Positions 45,708 through 54,665 of a stretch of 64,000 nt of DNA are shown piece by piece. Both the position numbers and the translations under genes were made by a program. The stretch is from an uncultured Amylibacter sp. (GTDB lineage: Bacteria; Pseudomonadota; Alphaproteobacteria; Rhodobacterales; Rhodobacteraceae). Under the pieces are notes generated by a model. The model made no database searches. It was not told where the DNA came from and was given only the letters and a program-made list of their open reading frames with translations. The stretch spans positions 2,683,001 through 2,747,000 of the forward strand of contig OX044354.1 of the NCBI GenBank assembly GCA_943846615.1. The letters run 5' to 3'. The first letter of the stretch is position 1; each line of letters starts with the position of its first letter.

Positions 45708-46157
45708 CTATTGGTATGGGCGATTTATGGCGGTGGTGCCGCGCAGGTAATCATGCACGCCTTGACCGCGATGCGAGAACAACATCATGGCGACGGACAG
45801 AATTTGAATGAACACAAACATCATTGCCAAAGTGAAGACAACGGTGTGCCAGAGGGCCTCTTCGCTAGTTAAGCGATCGCCTTGGTGATTGCGGATTTCG
45901 ATACCCGTCAGCATCATGCCTGGTGTGGCAGAGCGTTTTTTGAGGAAATAGATGCGGTAAATCAAGTTGATGATCAGCAGGGTGAGCGGGAAGAATATCG
46001 CCGCGATGCCGATGGTCGCGATGGATGCACCCAAGCCCAGTGCGATGATCACGAAAAAATCGATGAACCATGCGATCAGGCGTTTGAATGGGACACCTGT
46101 ATAGAATTGTGGGTCGTGGTCTGGGTCTGGAAGACCGGAAAGATCGTAGTTGGGCAT
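45708..46157 (-). CDS. RDD family membrane protein
   Basis: The 149 residues contain three predicted helices and the RDD start FKRLIAWFIDFFVIIALG, with ATPGMMLTGIEI further on. RDD proteins are small inner-membrane proteins of uncertain role, some linked to ion exchange. A stem-loop lies just upstream in the gap to the next gene. Confidence 0.85.
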   Translation of the reverse strand: MPNYDLSGLPDPDHDPQFYTGVPFKRLIAWFIDFFVIIALGLGASIATIGIAAIFFPLTLLIINLIYRIYFLKKRSATPGMMLTGIEIRNHQGDRLTSEEALWHTVVFTLAMMFVFIQILSVAMMLFSHRGQGVHDYLRGTTAINRPYQ

Positions 46158-46172
46158 AATTTCACCAAATGA

Positions 46173-46198
46173 CTTCGCCCCCGATTATGAGGGCGAAG
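46173..46198. repeat. Hairpin between the DUF2852 and RDD genes
   Basis: CTTCGCCC and GGGCGAAG are perfect 8-bp arms around 10 bases. There is no following T run, so it may be an intercistronic stabiliser rather than a terminator. Confidence 0.5.
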
Positions 46199-46238
46199 CG
46201 GCAAGGCCGCAAGGGGGAGAGTGGGCCTGTGCGTTTTG

Positions 46239-46628
46239 TTAGGCGTCTTCGGCCTGTTTTGCGTTTTCAGCTTTCTGCTGTTTTGTGCGGTCGTCCATGA
46301 ATTGGTCGAACTCTGTCTTGTCCTTGGCATCACGTAAACGAGCCAGAAAATCGTTAAAGGCAGTTTGTTCGTCGTTCAGGCGTTCGATCGTATCATTTTT
46401 ATAGGCGTCAAACGCGGTGTTGCCAGAGGATTTTGGCGCACGACGTGTGCGATTACAGCCGAAGAATGAACGTGACATACGATTGGTTCCCATCATGTAA
46501 AATAGAATTGCAAGGCCAACAGGCCAGATGAAAATAAAGCCAAGGATCATGGCGGTGAGCCAAGCACCCTTGCCGTGTGAGTCCAACCATTGGATCGGGG
46601 AGCTGAACCAAGTTGCGGTGGAGGTCAT
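46239..46628 (-). CDS. DUF2852 membrane protein
   Basis: One strong helix pair near residues 22-45 (GAWLTAMILGFIFIWPVGLA) is followed by a positively charged stretch and a helical, acidic C-terminus (DEQTAFNDFLARLRDAKDK). The layout matches the DUF2852 family, common in Rhodobacterales and of unknown function. Confidence 0.75.
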   Translation of the reverse strand: MTSTATWFSSPIQWLDSHGKGAWLTAMILGFIFIWPVGLAILFYMMGTNRMSRSFFGCNRTRRAPKSSGNTAFDAYKNDTIERLNDEQTAFNDFLARLRDAKDKTEFDQFMDDRTKQQKAENAKQAEDA

Positions 46629-46735
46629 TTATGTATTCCTTTCGGTTATGGTTTAAGTGAATGTAAATGTTATTCACATTAACATAGATAATCAGATTTC
46701 CGATTTGGTCAAGAGGGCGGGCCAAGTTTTTTGAA

Positions 46736-47173
46736 TTAGTCGGTTTTTTGCCGATAATCGGAATGACATGCCTTGCAGGATGCGCCCAGCTGTTGGACAT
46801 GGCTTTGTAATTCATCGCGCGTTGATACATCTGCCAGCGCTTTACCTTGTTCGGAAAGTTTGGTCGCTAGGGCGATGAATTCATCTGATTTAGTCCAGAC
46901 CAATGGTGTGGCGTCGGAGTGTTTGGTTGAACCTTGGGGGAATAATCGTGTTAGGTTTTCACCTGAATGATCCTGAATCGTCTGAGCGGCGGTTGCTAGC
47001 GCTGCCTTATCCAGCTGAGCGTCTGATTTCGCCATCAAAGACAGTGATTTCATCGTTTTGCCCAATACAACCATTGAATCCATACGTTCGCGCACGATGC
47101 CGGTGGCCTTGCCATGGGCGAATGCGCTGCCTGCGATTGCGATCAGTATTGTGGCTGTGATGAAATTTTTCAT
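46736..47173 (-). CDS. Cytochrome c prime / c-556-like protein
   Basis: A signal peptide ends at SAFAHG. The mature protein is a four-helix-type cytochrome with a single C-terminal heme site CKACHSDYR. Such proteins bind heme with an open distal side and can carry electrons or bind gases in the periplasm. It follows the class I cytochrome gene by 2 bases on the minus strand. Confidence 0.85.
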   Translation of the reverse strand: MKNFITATILIAIAGSAFAHGKATGIVRERMDSMVVLGKTMKSLSLMAKSDAQLDKAALATAAQTIQDHSGENLTRLFPQGSTKHSDATPLVWTKSDEFIALATKLSEQGKALADVSTRDELQSHVQQLGASCKACHSDYRQKTD

Positions 47174-47175
47174 AA

Positions 47176-47592
47176 TTAGTGGATCCCATTGGCACGTTGT
47201 AGTTCGCGAATATAGGTGATGATGTTTTTAATTTCCAGTTCTGTAATCCCTTCAACGGGGGGCATGGAGCCAAATGGCCAGTGGTGTTGTTGTACGCCAA
47301 CAAATGCAGCGCGGACAAAGGATGGGTCGCCGTGGTGTGACGGTTCGTAGATTTTATGGATCAGCGGTGGTGCAACGCCGACCTGACCAACGGCATTGAT
47401 GCCGTGACAGGCAGAACAGCGTTCATTGAATGCAGTTTCGCCGACCTGTGCGTCATCGCTTAGTGATGCAGGAAGCTGTATTTGAACAATCGGTTCGCCA
47501 GTTTCTGCGGTGCTGTTTGTTGGCCAAAGAAGATATGTGGCAACAGCGGAAGCACCAATCACTGCGATTGAGAGCGGGGATTTTAGTGACAT
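47176..47592 (-). CDS. Class I cytochrome c, membrane-anchored or secreted
   Basis: An N-terminal hydrophobic segment (SIAVIGASAVATYLLW) precedes a small cytochrome c domain with CSACHG and a later methionine region (FGSMPPVEGITELEIKNI) that fits the sixth heme ligand. It overlaps the DUF4396 gene by 10 bases. It likely shuttles electrons in the periplasm with the neighbouring cytochrome. Confidence 0.85.
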   Translation of the reverse strand: MSLKSPLSIAVIGASAVATYLLWPTNSTAETGEPIVQIQLPASLSDDAQVGETAFNERCSACHGINAVGQVGVAPPLIHKIYEPSHHGDPSFVRAAFVGVQQHHWPFGSMPPVEGITELEIKNIITYIRELQRANGIH

Positions 47593-48029
47593 GCTTTGCC
47601 CAATGCTTTTAGTCGCCAGTAATTATATGGAAGCGGTGCCAAGAAGCCCGCCAATAACATAATTGGCACAACCCAAAGCGTCAGTTTCGCACCGCCTGTT
47701 AAGATGACGTCCGTGATATTCATCGCCGCCTCCATCGCGATCATGGAAATCATCGACATGCCGATGGCGGTTTTGAACGCAAGACGAATTTCCATTTGAC
47801 GCGACAGGATGAAGGTTTCCAACGCAATGGATGTCAGCAAGCCGTTGATGATCGCCAATGTCATGATCGCCAATGTTGGCCATGGGATGCCTGTGAATTG
47901 GAAGAATGCGATTGTTCCCAGATCACCGATGGAACACCCGATCAGGCACCACATGGTGTTGTAGGATGCGCGACCCCAAGTGTGTTTGCACTTCCAGTTG
48001 ATGGACAGGTTTTGGGTGAGAGTTGTCAT
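47583..48029 (-). CDS. DUF4396 membrane protein
   Basis: The 148 residues begin with a soluble segment (WGRASYNTMWCLIGCSIGD) leading into four helices. The cysteines and the histidine-containing start CKHTWG could bind a metal. The family is DUF4396, of unknown function and often found near copper or redox genes. It is the first gene of a three-gene unit divergent from the CueR-like regulator, with AAAGGAATC before its ATG. Confidence 0.7.
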   Translation of the reverse strand: MTTLTQNLSINWKCKHTWGRASYNTMWCLIGCSIGDLGTIAFFQFTGIPWPTLAIMTLAIINGLLTSIALETFILSRQMEIRLAFKTAIGMSMISMIAMEAAMNITDVILTGGAKLTLWVVPIMLLAGFLAPLPYNYWRLKALGKACH

Positions 48030-48044
48030 GTTTGATTCCTTTGG

Positions 48045-48068
48045 CTGTTATCCGTATAAAGGTTCCAG
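48045..48068. promoter_or_regulatory. Candidate MerR-type operator
   Basis: CTGTTATCC and GGTTCCAG form an imperfect dyad around GTATAAA in the 54-base gap between the divergent regulator and the DUF4396 gene. MerR regulators bind such dyads inside a stretched promoter spacer. The match is imperfect and read by eye. Confidence 0.35.
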
Positions 48069-48083
48069 TTACAGGAGAGTAAA

Positions 48084-48467
48084 GTGAAAATAGGTGAAAT
48101 TGCGAAAAAGGCCGATATGCCTGTGAAAACCGTGCGGTATTACGATGAAATTGATTTGGTAAAGCCAAATGGGCGCAGTGATGCAGGGTATCGGACATAT
48201 GATGAGGCCGCGTTGCGACAGCTGATTTTTATTCGCCGCGCGCGGGCGTTTGATTTTTCGGTAAATGATTGCCGCGAGTTATTGGGGCTGTACACCGATC
48301 AGGCGCGCACATCCGCGGATGTGAAGGCGATTGCCAAGAAGCGGTTGGTGGAAATCGAGGCGAAACAGGCGGAGTTGCAACGGTTGCATGATGAACTGGC
48401 GCATTTGGTGGGGGCGTGTCGTGGGGATAATCGCCCCGATTGCCCGATTATGGATTATTTGGGTTAG
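48084..48467 (+). CDS. cueR: MerR family regulator, CueR-like (copper-responsive)
   Basis: The 127-residue protein has the MerR winged helix start KIGEIAKKADMPVKTVRYYDE, a dimerisation coiled coil and a C-terminal metal loop ACRGDNRPDCPI with two cysteines spaced as in copper- and silver-sensing CueR proteins. The start is GTG at 48084 behind AGGAGAG. It probably senses monovalent copper and controls the divergent DUF4396-cytochrome genes. Confidence 0.82.
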   Translation: MKIGEIAKKADMPVKTVRYYDEIDLVKPNGRSDAGYRTYDEAALRQLIFIRRARAFDFSVNDCRELLGLYTDQARTSADVKAIAKKRLVEIEAKQAELQRLHDELAHLVGACRGDNRPDCPIMDYLG

Positions 48468-48518
48468 TGAATTTGCAAAGCAAATTCACAGCGGCAGGGA
48501 TTTGCGTAGCAAATGCCC
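48467..48518. repeat. Two tandem palindromes with a shared core
   Basis: GTGAATTTGC/GCAAATTCAC around AAA (48467-48489) is followed by GGGATTTGC/GCAAATGCCC around GTA (48497-48518). Both share the core ATTTGC-NNA-GCAAAT, as in repetitive extragenic palindromes. The first overlaps the stop codon of the MerR gene. There is no T run. Confidence 0.6.
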
Positions 48519-48537
48519 GAGAACACAGTGTGGGTTG

Positions 48538-48984
48538 CTAGTTCCAATCTTCTGGAAAAATGATCACCGATGGTTCCAGTACGTATTTTGTTTGCAGATA
48601 TCGAAGTTCTTTTTCTAATTCGATTATAGACTGTAGATATTCAACATACTTAAATTCATACTGGTATTTTTGCGTTTCTATTTCATCGATACTAAAAGTC
48701 CAAGTAACAGTGAATTCCGTTAACCTAACTTCAACTCCGTTCCAACCACCGCTATCCGCTATTCCATTTGCAGACGTGAACAATAGATATCGACCATTTC
48801 CTGACAAAGACTTTTTAAGTTCTGGAAAAACCAGTAGAGAATCTCTCAAGTGCTCAATCTCATTTAGTAATGTGCCATCGACACTTGCCTGAATGAAAAT
48901 TGCTTGGCTAAATTCAATGTTATCGAAACTAAATGTTTCATCGTCGGTGACGATTTTTGGTTTTAAAGTTAATTTATTATTCAT
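48538..48984 (-). CDS. Hypothetical protein, AT-rich gene
   Basis: The 148-residue protein has no signal peptide or membrane helix and no family I recognise. It is acidic, with aromatic-rich beta-like segments (RLTEFTVTWTFSIDEIE) and a charged helical C-terminus (YLQSIIELEKELRYLQ). The gene is clearly richer in A and T than its neighbours, which suggests recent transfer. Its start overlaps the end of the TetR gene by 8 bases. Confidence 0.55.
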   Translation of the reverse strand: MNNKLTLKPKIVTDDETFSFDNIEFSQAIFIQASVDGTLLNEIEHLRDSLLVFPELKKSLSGNGRYLLFTSANGIADSGGWNGVEVRLTEFTVTWTFSIDEIETQKYQYEFKYVEYLQSIIELEKELRYLQTKYVLEPSVIIFPEDWN

Positions 48985-49591
48985 CCGCGGGCAAAATCCC
49001 CAATCCGCGCAGATATATCCCCGTGCCGGTTTCCAACAATTCCTCTGGTGAAAAGGGGGAACGTGCGCCCGGTTCGCCGCGTGCGAAGAGTTCGACGATG
49101 CCGTGGCTCATCGCCCAAATGTGTTGGGATATCATCATCGGTGGGGGGCGTTTGTTGAGGGGGAGGTGTGCCGAGAGCTCTTCGGCGGCTTTGGATAGGA
49201 CGTCGAAGCCTCGGTTCGCGACGGCGGCCAATTCGGGGCTGGCGTTGATTGAGATGTTGCTTTCGAACATGGCGATATAGTTGCCGGGGTATTTGCGCGC
49301 AAAGGCGAGGTAGGCGCGACCGACGGATTCGAAGGATGCCAGTGGGGTGTCGCCCTTTGCGTATGCGAAATTCATCAGGTCGCCGAAGATTTCGAAACCT
49401 TGGCGGGCGATTTCGCGGATTAGGTCTTCGCGGCCTTCAAAGTGGCGATAAGGGGCGGCGGCGGATACGCCTGCGGTTTTGGCGGCCTCGGCCATGGTGA
49501 AACCCATGGGACCCTTTTGTTCAATCAGGATGATCGATGCGTCGACCAGTGCCTGTTTGAGATTGCCGTGATGGTAGGATTTTTTAGCCAA
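48977..49591 (-). CDS. TetR family transcriptional regulator
   Basis: The N-terminal helix-turn-helix is clear: HHGNLKQALVDASIILIEQ, then FTMAEAAKTAGVSAAAPYRHF. The C-terminal domain resembles the TetR_C_33-type ligand domain. The start is TTG at 49591, overlapping the ppk2 stop by 8 bases, and no nearby ATG precedes the DNA-binding domain. Its targets are not evident. Confidence 0.85.
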   Translation of the reverse strand: MAKKSYHHGNLKQALVDASIILIEQKGPMGFTMAEAAKTAGVSAAAPYRHFEGREDLIREIARQGFEIFGDLMNFAYAKGDTPLASFESVGRAYLAFARKYPGNYIAMFESNISINASPELAAVANRGFDVLSKAAEELSAHLPLNKRPPPMMISQHIWAMSHGIVELFARGEPGARSPFSPEELLETGTGIYLRGLGILPADE

Positions 49592-50450
49592 GGATTTCGG
49601 TGCCGCCTGTGATTTTTGTGTCGGGGGATTGGGCGGCGGATTTATCTTTGGTTTCGTAATCTAGGTGTTCGAGAACAGTACGGATCGCCGCCAGCCGTGC
49701 GCGTTTTTTATCGTCTGTGCGGATGATCTGCCATGGGGCGTGTTTAGAACTGCTCTGTTCCATCGTTTCATTGATCGCGGTGGTGTACTCATCCCATTTA
49801 TACAGACCTTTGACGTCGATACCTGACAGTTTCCAGTGCTTTAGACGATCACCTTCGCGGCCCAAGAAACGGCGAAGTTGTTCACCCCGTCCGACGTTCA
49901 GCCAGAGTTTGATCAAGATAATGCCGTCGTTGATTAGCATCTGTTCGAAGTCGTTGACTTGGGAGAAGAATTGTTCGCGTTGTTTGTCCGTGCAAAAGCC
50001 GAACACCTTTTCCACGACGCCGCGATTGTACCATGAGCGATCGAACATCACGATTTCGCCCGCCGATGGCAGGTGTTTGATGTAGCGTTGGAAATACCAT
50101 TCTGAGCGTTCGGTTTCGGTAGGTTTTGACAATGCCACGACGCGGGCAGAACGCGGGTTTAGGTTTTCGCGGAAACGTTTGATGGTGCCGCCTTTGCCTG
50201 CGGCATCGCGGCCTTCGAATACGATGGCGATGCGTTTGCCGTGTTCTTTGGCCCATGATTGCACCTTGACCAGTTCGATTTGCAACTCGTCGATTTCATC
50301 TTCGTAATCCGATGTGCGCATGGCGCGATCGTAAGGGTAGGATGGATCGAGGATGTCTTTCTTGCCTGCATCGGCGATTGCGTTGCGGATGTCAGCGGGG
50401 GCGTCGTTTTCGTAGAATTTCGATATGGCGCCATCAAAAGGTTTGGTCAT
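49584..50450 (-). CDS. ppk2: Polyphosphate kinase 2
   Basis: PPK2 uses polyphosphate to phosphorylate nucleoside diphosphates. The single-domain protein of 288 residues has Walker A FEGRDAAGKGGTIKR near residue 75, the lid and Walker B region MFDRSWYNRGVVEKVFGF, and WKLSGIDVKGLYKWDEY. The ATG at 50450 follows GGAGACCC. Class I (ADP or GDP phosphorylation) is most likely from length. Confidence 0.92.
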   Translation of the reverse strand: MTKPFDGAISKFYENDAPADIRNAIADAGKKDILDPSYPYDRAMRTSDYEDEIDELQIELVKVQSWAKEHGKRIAIVFEGRDAAGKGGTIKRFRENLNPRSARVVALSKPTETERSEWYFQRYIKHLPSAGEIVMFDRSWYNRGVVEKVFGFCTDKQREQFFSQVNDFEQMLINDGIILIKLWLNVGRGEQLRRFLGREGDRLKHWKLSGIDVKGLYKWDEYTTAINETMEQSSSKHAPWQIIRTDDKKRARLAAIRTVLEHLDYETKDKSAAQSPDTKITGGTEILG

Positions 50451-50487
50451 GTTGGGTCTCCTTAGCCCCAATATGGGGGGCGGGGTG

Positions 50488-51429
50488 TTATTTTGAAAGC
50501 CTTTTTAGGGCGGAAATGATTTCGTCCTGTGCCAATTGGTGGATGCCGTGCCCCATGCCGTCGATATAGGTCGCGTTGGCGTATGCGCGTGGCTGCATGT
50601 CCATGAAATCGGCGGTGTGGAATTTTGATGATACGGATTTATCGGCGGTGCCGTGGATGATTTCGATTGGCATGTTCAGGGTGTGATAGCGTGGGATCAT
50701 CGATTTGATTTGTGGGGCCATGGGCAGGATTTGGCGTGCGTTAATCACGAAACGGTATGGATTAACCGTTAGGCCGACGCCGACGTGCGTTAGGAAGCCG
50801 TCGGGTGGCATTTGTGGCGTGAAGACGCCCGCGTATGAATCGCGAAAGTAGCTGTCGGGGAGGATCGCGAAGGCCGTGTGCATGATGGCAGGGCCGATGA
50901 TTGGCTGTGCGGCGATGCGGTAGGTGGATGATACCCAATCGTCGGGCCATGTGTGGATTGGGGCGGCGATTAATAACATGGCATCGACGAAATCTGGATG
51001 ATCCAGCGCCATGTTCATTGCGACCGTGCCGCCGAATGAATAACCCATGACTGTTGCGTTGTTTATGCCCAGCGTTTTTGCGGCCGATATGATGATACGG
51101 GCCTGATCGGCCAGCGTTTCGCCCATCGGGTCGAAAATATCGGAATGACCGTGGGCGGGGCGATCAAAGGCGTAGATTGTGTAGTCGTTTGCCAACTTTT
51201 CGGTAAGTGAGAATGTGAAATCGCGCAGGTTCCCGCCCGCGCCGTGCAGTGCGATCAGAGGTGGGCCGTTGCCGATTTTGACATAATGCAGTTTTTTACC
51301 GTCTACGGTGACGAATTGGCCTGTGGCGGGGTGTGATTTGGCCCAGCGGGATTGTTTAATCGATGAAATCGTCCAAATGATCAGGGCCACTGCCAGGCAA
51401 ATGGCGATGGCCCAAAAGAGCACGCGCAT
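50488..51429 (-). CDS. Membrane-anchored alpha/beta hydrolase
   Basis: An N-terminal helix (residues 4-23) anchors a 290-residue alpha/beta hydrolase. ALHGAGGNLRDF is the oxyanion region, VMGYSFGGTVAMN the nucleophile elbow, and DGMGHGIHQ the late histidine. The substrate is unknown. It follows metA by 4 bases on the same strand. Confidence 0.82.
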   Translation of the reverse strand: MRVLFWAIAICLAVALIIWTISSIKQSRWAKSHPATGQFVTVDGKKLHYVKIGNGPPLIALHGAGGNLRDFTFSLTEKLANDYTIYAFDRPAHGHSDIFDPMGETLADQARIIISAAKTLGINNATVMGYSFGGTVAMNMALDHPDFVDAMLLIAAPIHTWPDDWVSSTYRIAAQPIIGPAIMHTAFAILPDSYFRDSYAGVFTPQMPPDGFLTHVGVGLTVNPYRFVINARQILPMAPQIKSMIPRYHTLNMPIEIIHGTADKSVSSKFHTADFMDMQPRAYANATYIDGMGHGIHQLAQDEIISALKRLSK

Positions 51430-51433
51430 CCGT

Positions 51434-52348
51434 TTACGCGCCGATTTTTGTCATATCAAACGGGGTGGTTTGATAGATTTGGTTGATCCAGTTGCCATAC
51501 ATCAGATGGGCATGTCCGCGCCAACGGTTCAACGGTTCACGCGATGGATCATCATCAGGGTAGTAGTTCATTGGCACATTGATCGGGGTGTTATTTGCAA
51601 CGTCGCGATCATATTCCTGTTTCAACGTGCCCTTGTCGTATTCAAAGTGGTTGAAGATGTAGAGGGCGCGGTGTTTCACATCCTCGACCAGACAGGGGCC
51701 AGATGTTTCGCTGTCGATTAGGATGTTCAGACCCGCCGCGCGGATTTCATCGGCGCGGTTTTCCGTCCAGCGGCTGACGGGGATCACCAGATCATCGGAG
51801 AAGCCCGTGAGGAAACGTGATGATGGATCGGTGACTTGGCAACGGTGACAACCGAATACCTTGTGATCCAGAATGTGTTTTTCGACGCCGTGGAAATAGT
51901 TGATCATCGCCATGCCACCCCAGCAAACGCCGAAGGTTGAATGCACGTTGGTTTGCGTCCAATCCATCACCTCTTTCAGCTCGTCCCAATAGGTAACTTC
52001 GCTGAATGGTAGATGTTCGATTGGCGCGCCTGTAATGATGAGGCCGTCGAATTTCTGGTCTTTGACTTCTTGGAAGCTCTGGTAAAATGCCTCCATGTGT
52101 TCGGGGGCGGTGTGACGCGAGGAATGTTCGGTCATCCGAATAAGGGTCAGTTCGATTTGCAACGGTGTTGCGCCGATCAGGCGGGCGAATTGGGTTTCCG
52201 TTTGGATTTTCAACGGCATTAGATTCAATAAACCGATACGCAATGGGCGGATGTCCTGACGATCTGCGTCACGTTGCGACATGACATTCACGCCCTCGTT
52301 TTGCAAAACGTCAAAGGCGGGGAGTTTGGATGGAATGCGAATTGGCAT
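51434..52348 (-). CDS. metA: Homoserine O-acetyltransferase (MetA family)
   Basis: MetA acylates homoserine at the start of methionine synthesis. The catalytic cysteine falls at position 142 (FGVCWGG), as in well-studied MetA proteins. Residue 111 is glutamate (GAPIEHLPF); family work has linked Glu111 to acetyl-CoA and Gly111 to succinyl-CoA, so acetyl transfer is predicted despite the common succinyltransferase label. The gene follows an ATPase gene by 3 bases. Confidence 0.92.
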   Translation of the reverse strand: MPIRIPSKLPAFDVLQNEGVNVMSQRDADRQDIRPLRIGLLNLMPLKIQTETQFARLIGATPLQIELTLIRMTEHSSRHTAPEHMEAFYQSFQEVKDQKFDGLIITGAPIEHLPFSEVTYWDELKEVMDWTQTNVHSTFGVCWGGMAMINYFHGVEKHILDHKVFGCHRCQVTDPSSRFLTGFSDDLVIPVSRWTENRADEIRAAGLNILIDSETSGPCLVEDVKHRALYIFNHFEYDKGTLKQEYDRDVANNTPINVPMNYYPDDDPSREPLNRWRGHAHLMYGNWINQIYQTTPFDMTKIGA

Positions 52349-52351
52349 GGT

Positions 52352-53209
52352 CTATCCTTTCAATGCTGTGGCGATAAGGGCGTTGAAATCGTCCGTGGAT
52401 TTGACGCGGGCGACATCGCTGGCCTGTACTGTGACGCCCCATTTTTGTGCGATTTCGCGGTAACGTGGCAGACGGTTTTCCAACAGTTTGCGGTAGCCCC
52501 ATACGATGAAATCATTGGGGTCGACGTTATCCTCTGATACCTTCTTCTCTGCTAAATAAGCGTCCCAGCATTCCAGCAGGAATGGTTCCTGATAGTACAT
52601 CGGCTTTGGCGCCGCGGTGAAGCGGCGTACCAATTCGGCGGTATGTTCGGGGGCGCCTTCGATCCATACGGGTAGGACGTGATCGGAAAGGGTGGATAGG
52701 ACGGGATCGTTTGGGTTGGATGGATCGACCACCTCGACCATGGAACCTGATGTGTCGCAGACGAAGTTATCGTAATCATACAGTTTTTTTGCACGATCAA
52801 TGAAATGCACCGTATCGGTCATAGAATGAATCTCCGCATCGCGGTGCAGGCGTTGACGGCGTAGATATTCCGCAAACGGGATGCCGCCCAGTTCAGGATT
52901 GCCTGGTTTGCCAAGGTATGTGGACAGGGGCGACAGATCGGAGAATTTCATGTTTGCACCGATATAGATCGCATCAGAGCGCAATAGTTCCGCCAGAAAC
53001 GGATTGCGCATCGCCTCTGCTTTAAAGTTATCGGCGATATGTTCGCCCATGTAGCGCGTACCGATACGGTAATCGACGCTGTAGTGGAACCAATCGCCGC
53101 CATCGCGCAGCATTTCGGAAATATAGGTTTTACCCAATCCAGACATGCCAAACAGCATCACACGTTTTTGCGTGGCGTTGTTCCAATCGGATGCAGATTT
53201 ATAAAGCAT
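52352..53209 (-). CDS. P-loop ATPase of unknown role, upstream of metA
   Basis: The 285-residue cytoplasmic protein has a P-loop FGMSGLGKTYISE near residue 20 and DTSGSM near 152 as a possible Walker B-side segment. It is not a recognised kinase. The tight 3-base spacing suggests coexpression with metA. The function cannot be inferred further. Confidence 0.7.
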   Translation of the reverse strand: MLYKSASDWNNATQKRVMLFGMSGLGKTYISEMLRDGGDWFHYSVDYRIGTRYMGEHIADNFKAEAMRNPFLAELLRSDAIYIGANMKFSDLSPLSTYLGKPGNPELGGIPFAEYLRRQRLHRDAEIHSMTDTVHFIDRAKKLYDYDNFVCDTSGSMVEVVDPSNPNDPVLSTLSDHVLPVWIEGAPEHTAELVRRFTAAPKPMYYQEPFLLECWDAYLAEKKVSEDNVDPNDFIVWGYRKLLENRLPRYREIAQKWGVTVQASDVARVKSTDDFNALIATALKG

Positions 53210-53259
53210 GAGCCTATTTCCCTTGTTTCAATTGGGTAAACCAAAAAAGGGACATGAAT

Positions 53260-54159
53260 TCAATGTCTTTTGCGTGCGAACAGGCGCCCGTCGATGATCA
53301 TCATGCCAAAAGCAATCAATGCAAAGCCGACGTAGGCCGATGGCGAGAGTTGTTCATCCAGTACAAGCCACCCCCAGAATACCGCCATAGGTGGCACCAA
53401 CAGTGTGACCAGCGACAGGTTCGCAGACCCCGCAAGTCGCAAGGCGCGATAGTATAGGAGGTAGGCCAGTGCCGTGGCAGGGATTGCTAGGAAGGCAATT
53501 GATGCCGTGGTGGTTAGGTTGAGCATCAGCGATGGCATGCCGTCTACGAAGAGAGCCATCGGGATGATGATCAGGCACGCGCCCGTCAACATGCCAGTTG
53601 CGGCCATGATGGGGTGCAGGCCTTTGATTTTTGCGCGTCCCCAGACGGCGGCGAAGGCATAGGAAATACATGCGCCGATTACCGCCATCTGTGCCAGTGA
53701 TTGTATGTTGAAATTACGTAACGCATCGAGGCCGATAATCACACATACGCCGATAAATGCCACCAGTACGCCCAGTGTTTTTTGCTTTGTTAACCTCTCG
53801 TCTGCAAAGAAGAGCGCCGCTAAAAGGAACGTGAAAATTGCGGTTGATCCATTTAGGATAGAGGCAAGGCCACTTTCGATTTGGGTCTGCCCCCAGATGA
53901 TCAGGGAAAACGGGATGACGTTATTGAGAAATCCCATCACCAGTAACGTGCCCCATTGTTGGCGGTTTGGGCGTGCAATTCCCATGAAAAACACCAGTCC
54001 CCATAGGAAAAGAGCCGCCCATAATACGCGGTGTACGACGATTGTTAAAACGGGAACTTCGCGAAGGATCAATGCGAAGGCAAGGAAGCTGCCGCCCCAA
54101 ATGGTTGCTAATGCAAGTAGCGTCAACCAAGCAGAGAGGGAGACAGTTTGTTGTTTCAT
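53260..54159 (-). CDS. EamA family (DMT) permease
   Basis: Ten helices in two repeated halves, with LALATIWGGSFLAFALIL at the start and the second-half PATALAYLLYYRALRLAG, are typical of EamA drug/metabolite exporters. The substrate is unknown. It overlaps the gamma-glutamylcyclotransferase-like gene by 4 bases. Confidence 0.87.
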   Translation of the reverse strand: MKQQTVSLSAWLTLLALATIWGGSFLAFALILREVPVLTIVVHRVLWAALFLWGLVFFMGIARPNRQQWGTLLVMGFLNNVIPFSLIIWGQTQIESGLASILNGSTAIFTFLLAALFFADERLTKQKTLGVLVAFIGVCVIIGLDALRNFNIQSLAQMAVIGACISYAFAAVWGRAKIKGLHPIMAATGMLTGACLIIIPMALFVDGMPSLMLNLTTTASIAFLAIPATALAYLLYYRALRLAGSANLSLVTLLVPPMAVFWGWLVLDEQLSPSAYVGFALIAFGMMIIDGRLFARKRH

Positions 54160-54665
54160 AGGTTTTTCAAGCCCTTATCCACCAAAGCGCGTTCGAAATC
54201 CGTCAGCGTCGTGGCGCGGGGGTATTGCGGTGCGTCGCGATCATCAAGGATCGGGTGTTCCCAATTGTCCGTCGTGGCGAAGAAATTGCTTACGCCTTCC
54301 TCGCCAAAGTGTTCGTGAAACCCTTGGATCACCACATCAAGATAGCTGAGCAATATCGGTTGCTTGATGTCCCAGCGAATGCAATCGTCGCGACCGACAT
54401 AGATTTGCATATCTGGATCGGGGAGTTGGTGACGGGCATAGCCTTCTTCGCGAATGTCCAGTGCGTCCCAACCGACGCCCTGTGTGCTGGCGGACATGCC
54501 TTGGATTGTGGATTTGGGACATGGTGTTGCAGACAGGAAGGCAACATCGCGCAATGTGGATGATACCCAACGGCGGCGCCAGCCCGATATTTCGGTGGGG
54601 CTGGGTTCCAGATAGTTGTGTGTTTGCAGGTTGACCAGTGAACCGTAACCAAAAAAGCGTGTCAT
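54156..54665 (-). CDS. Gamma-glutamylcyclotransferase-like protein
   Basis: The 169-residue protein starts RFFGYGSLVN, the glycine-rich substrate loop of the gamma-glutamylcyclotransferase fold, followed by ISGWRRRWV. The family cyclises gamma-glutamyl groups, but many members have other or no known activity. It is placed between two EamA permease genes with overlapping ends on both sides, so all three are probably one transcript. Confidence 0.72.
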   Translation of the reverse strand: MTRFFGYGSLVNLQTHNYLEPSPTEISGWRRRWVSSTLRDVAFLSATPCPKSTIQGMSASTQGVGWDALDIREEGYARHQLPDPDMQIYVGRDDCIRWDIKQPILLSYLDVVIQGFHEHFGEEGVSNFFATTDNWEHPILDDRDAPQYPRATTLTDFERALVDKGLKNL

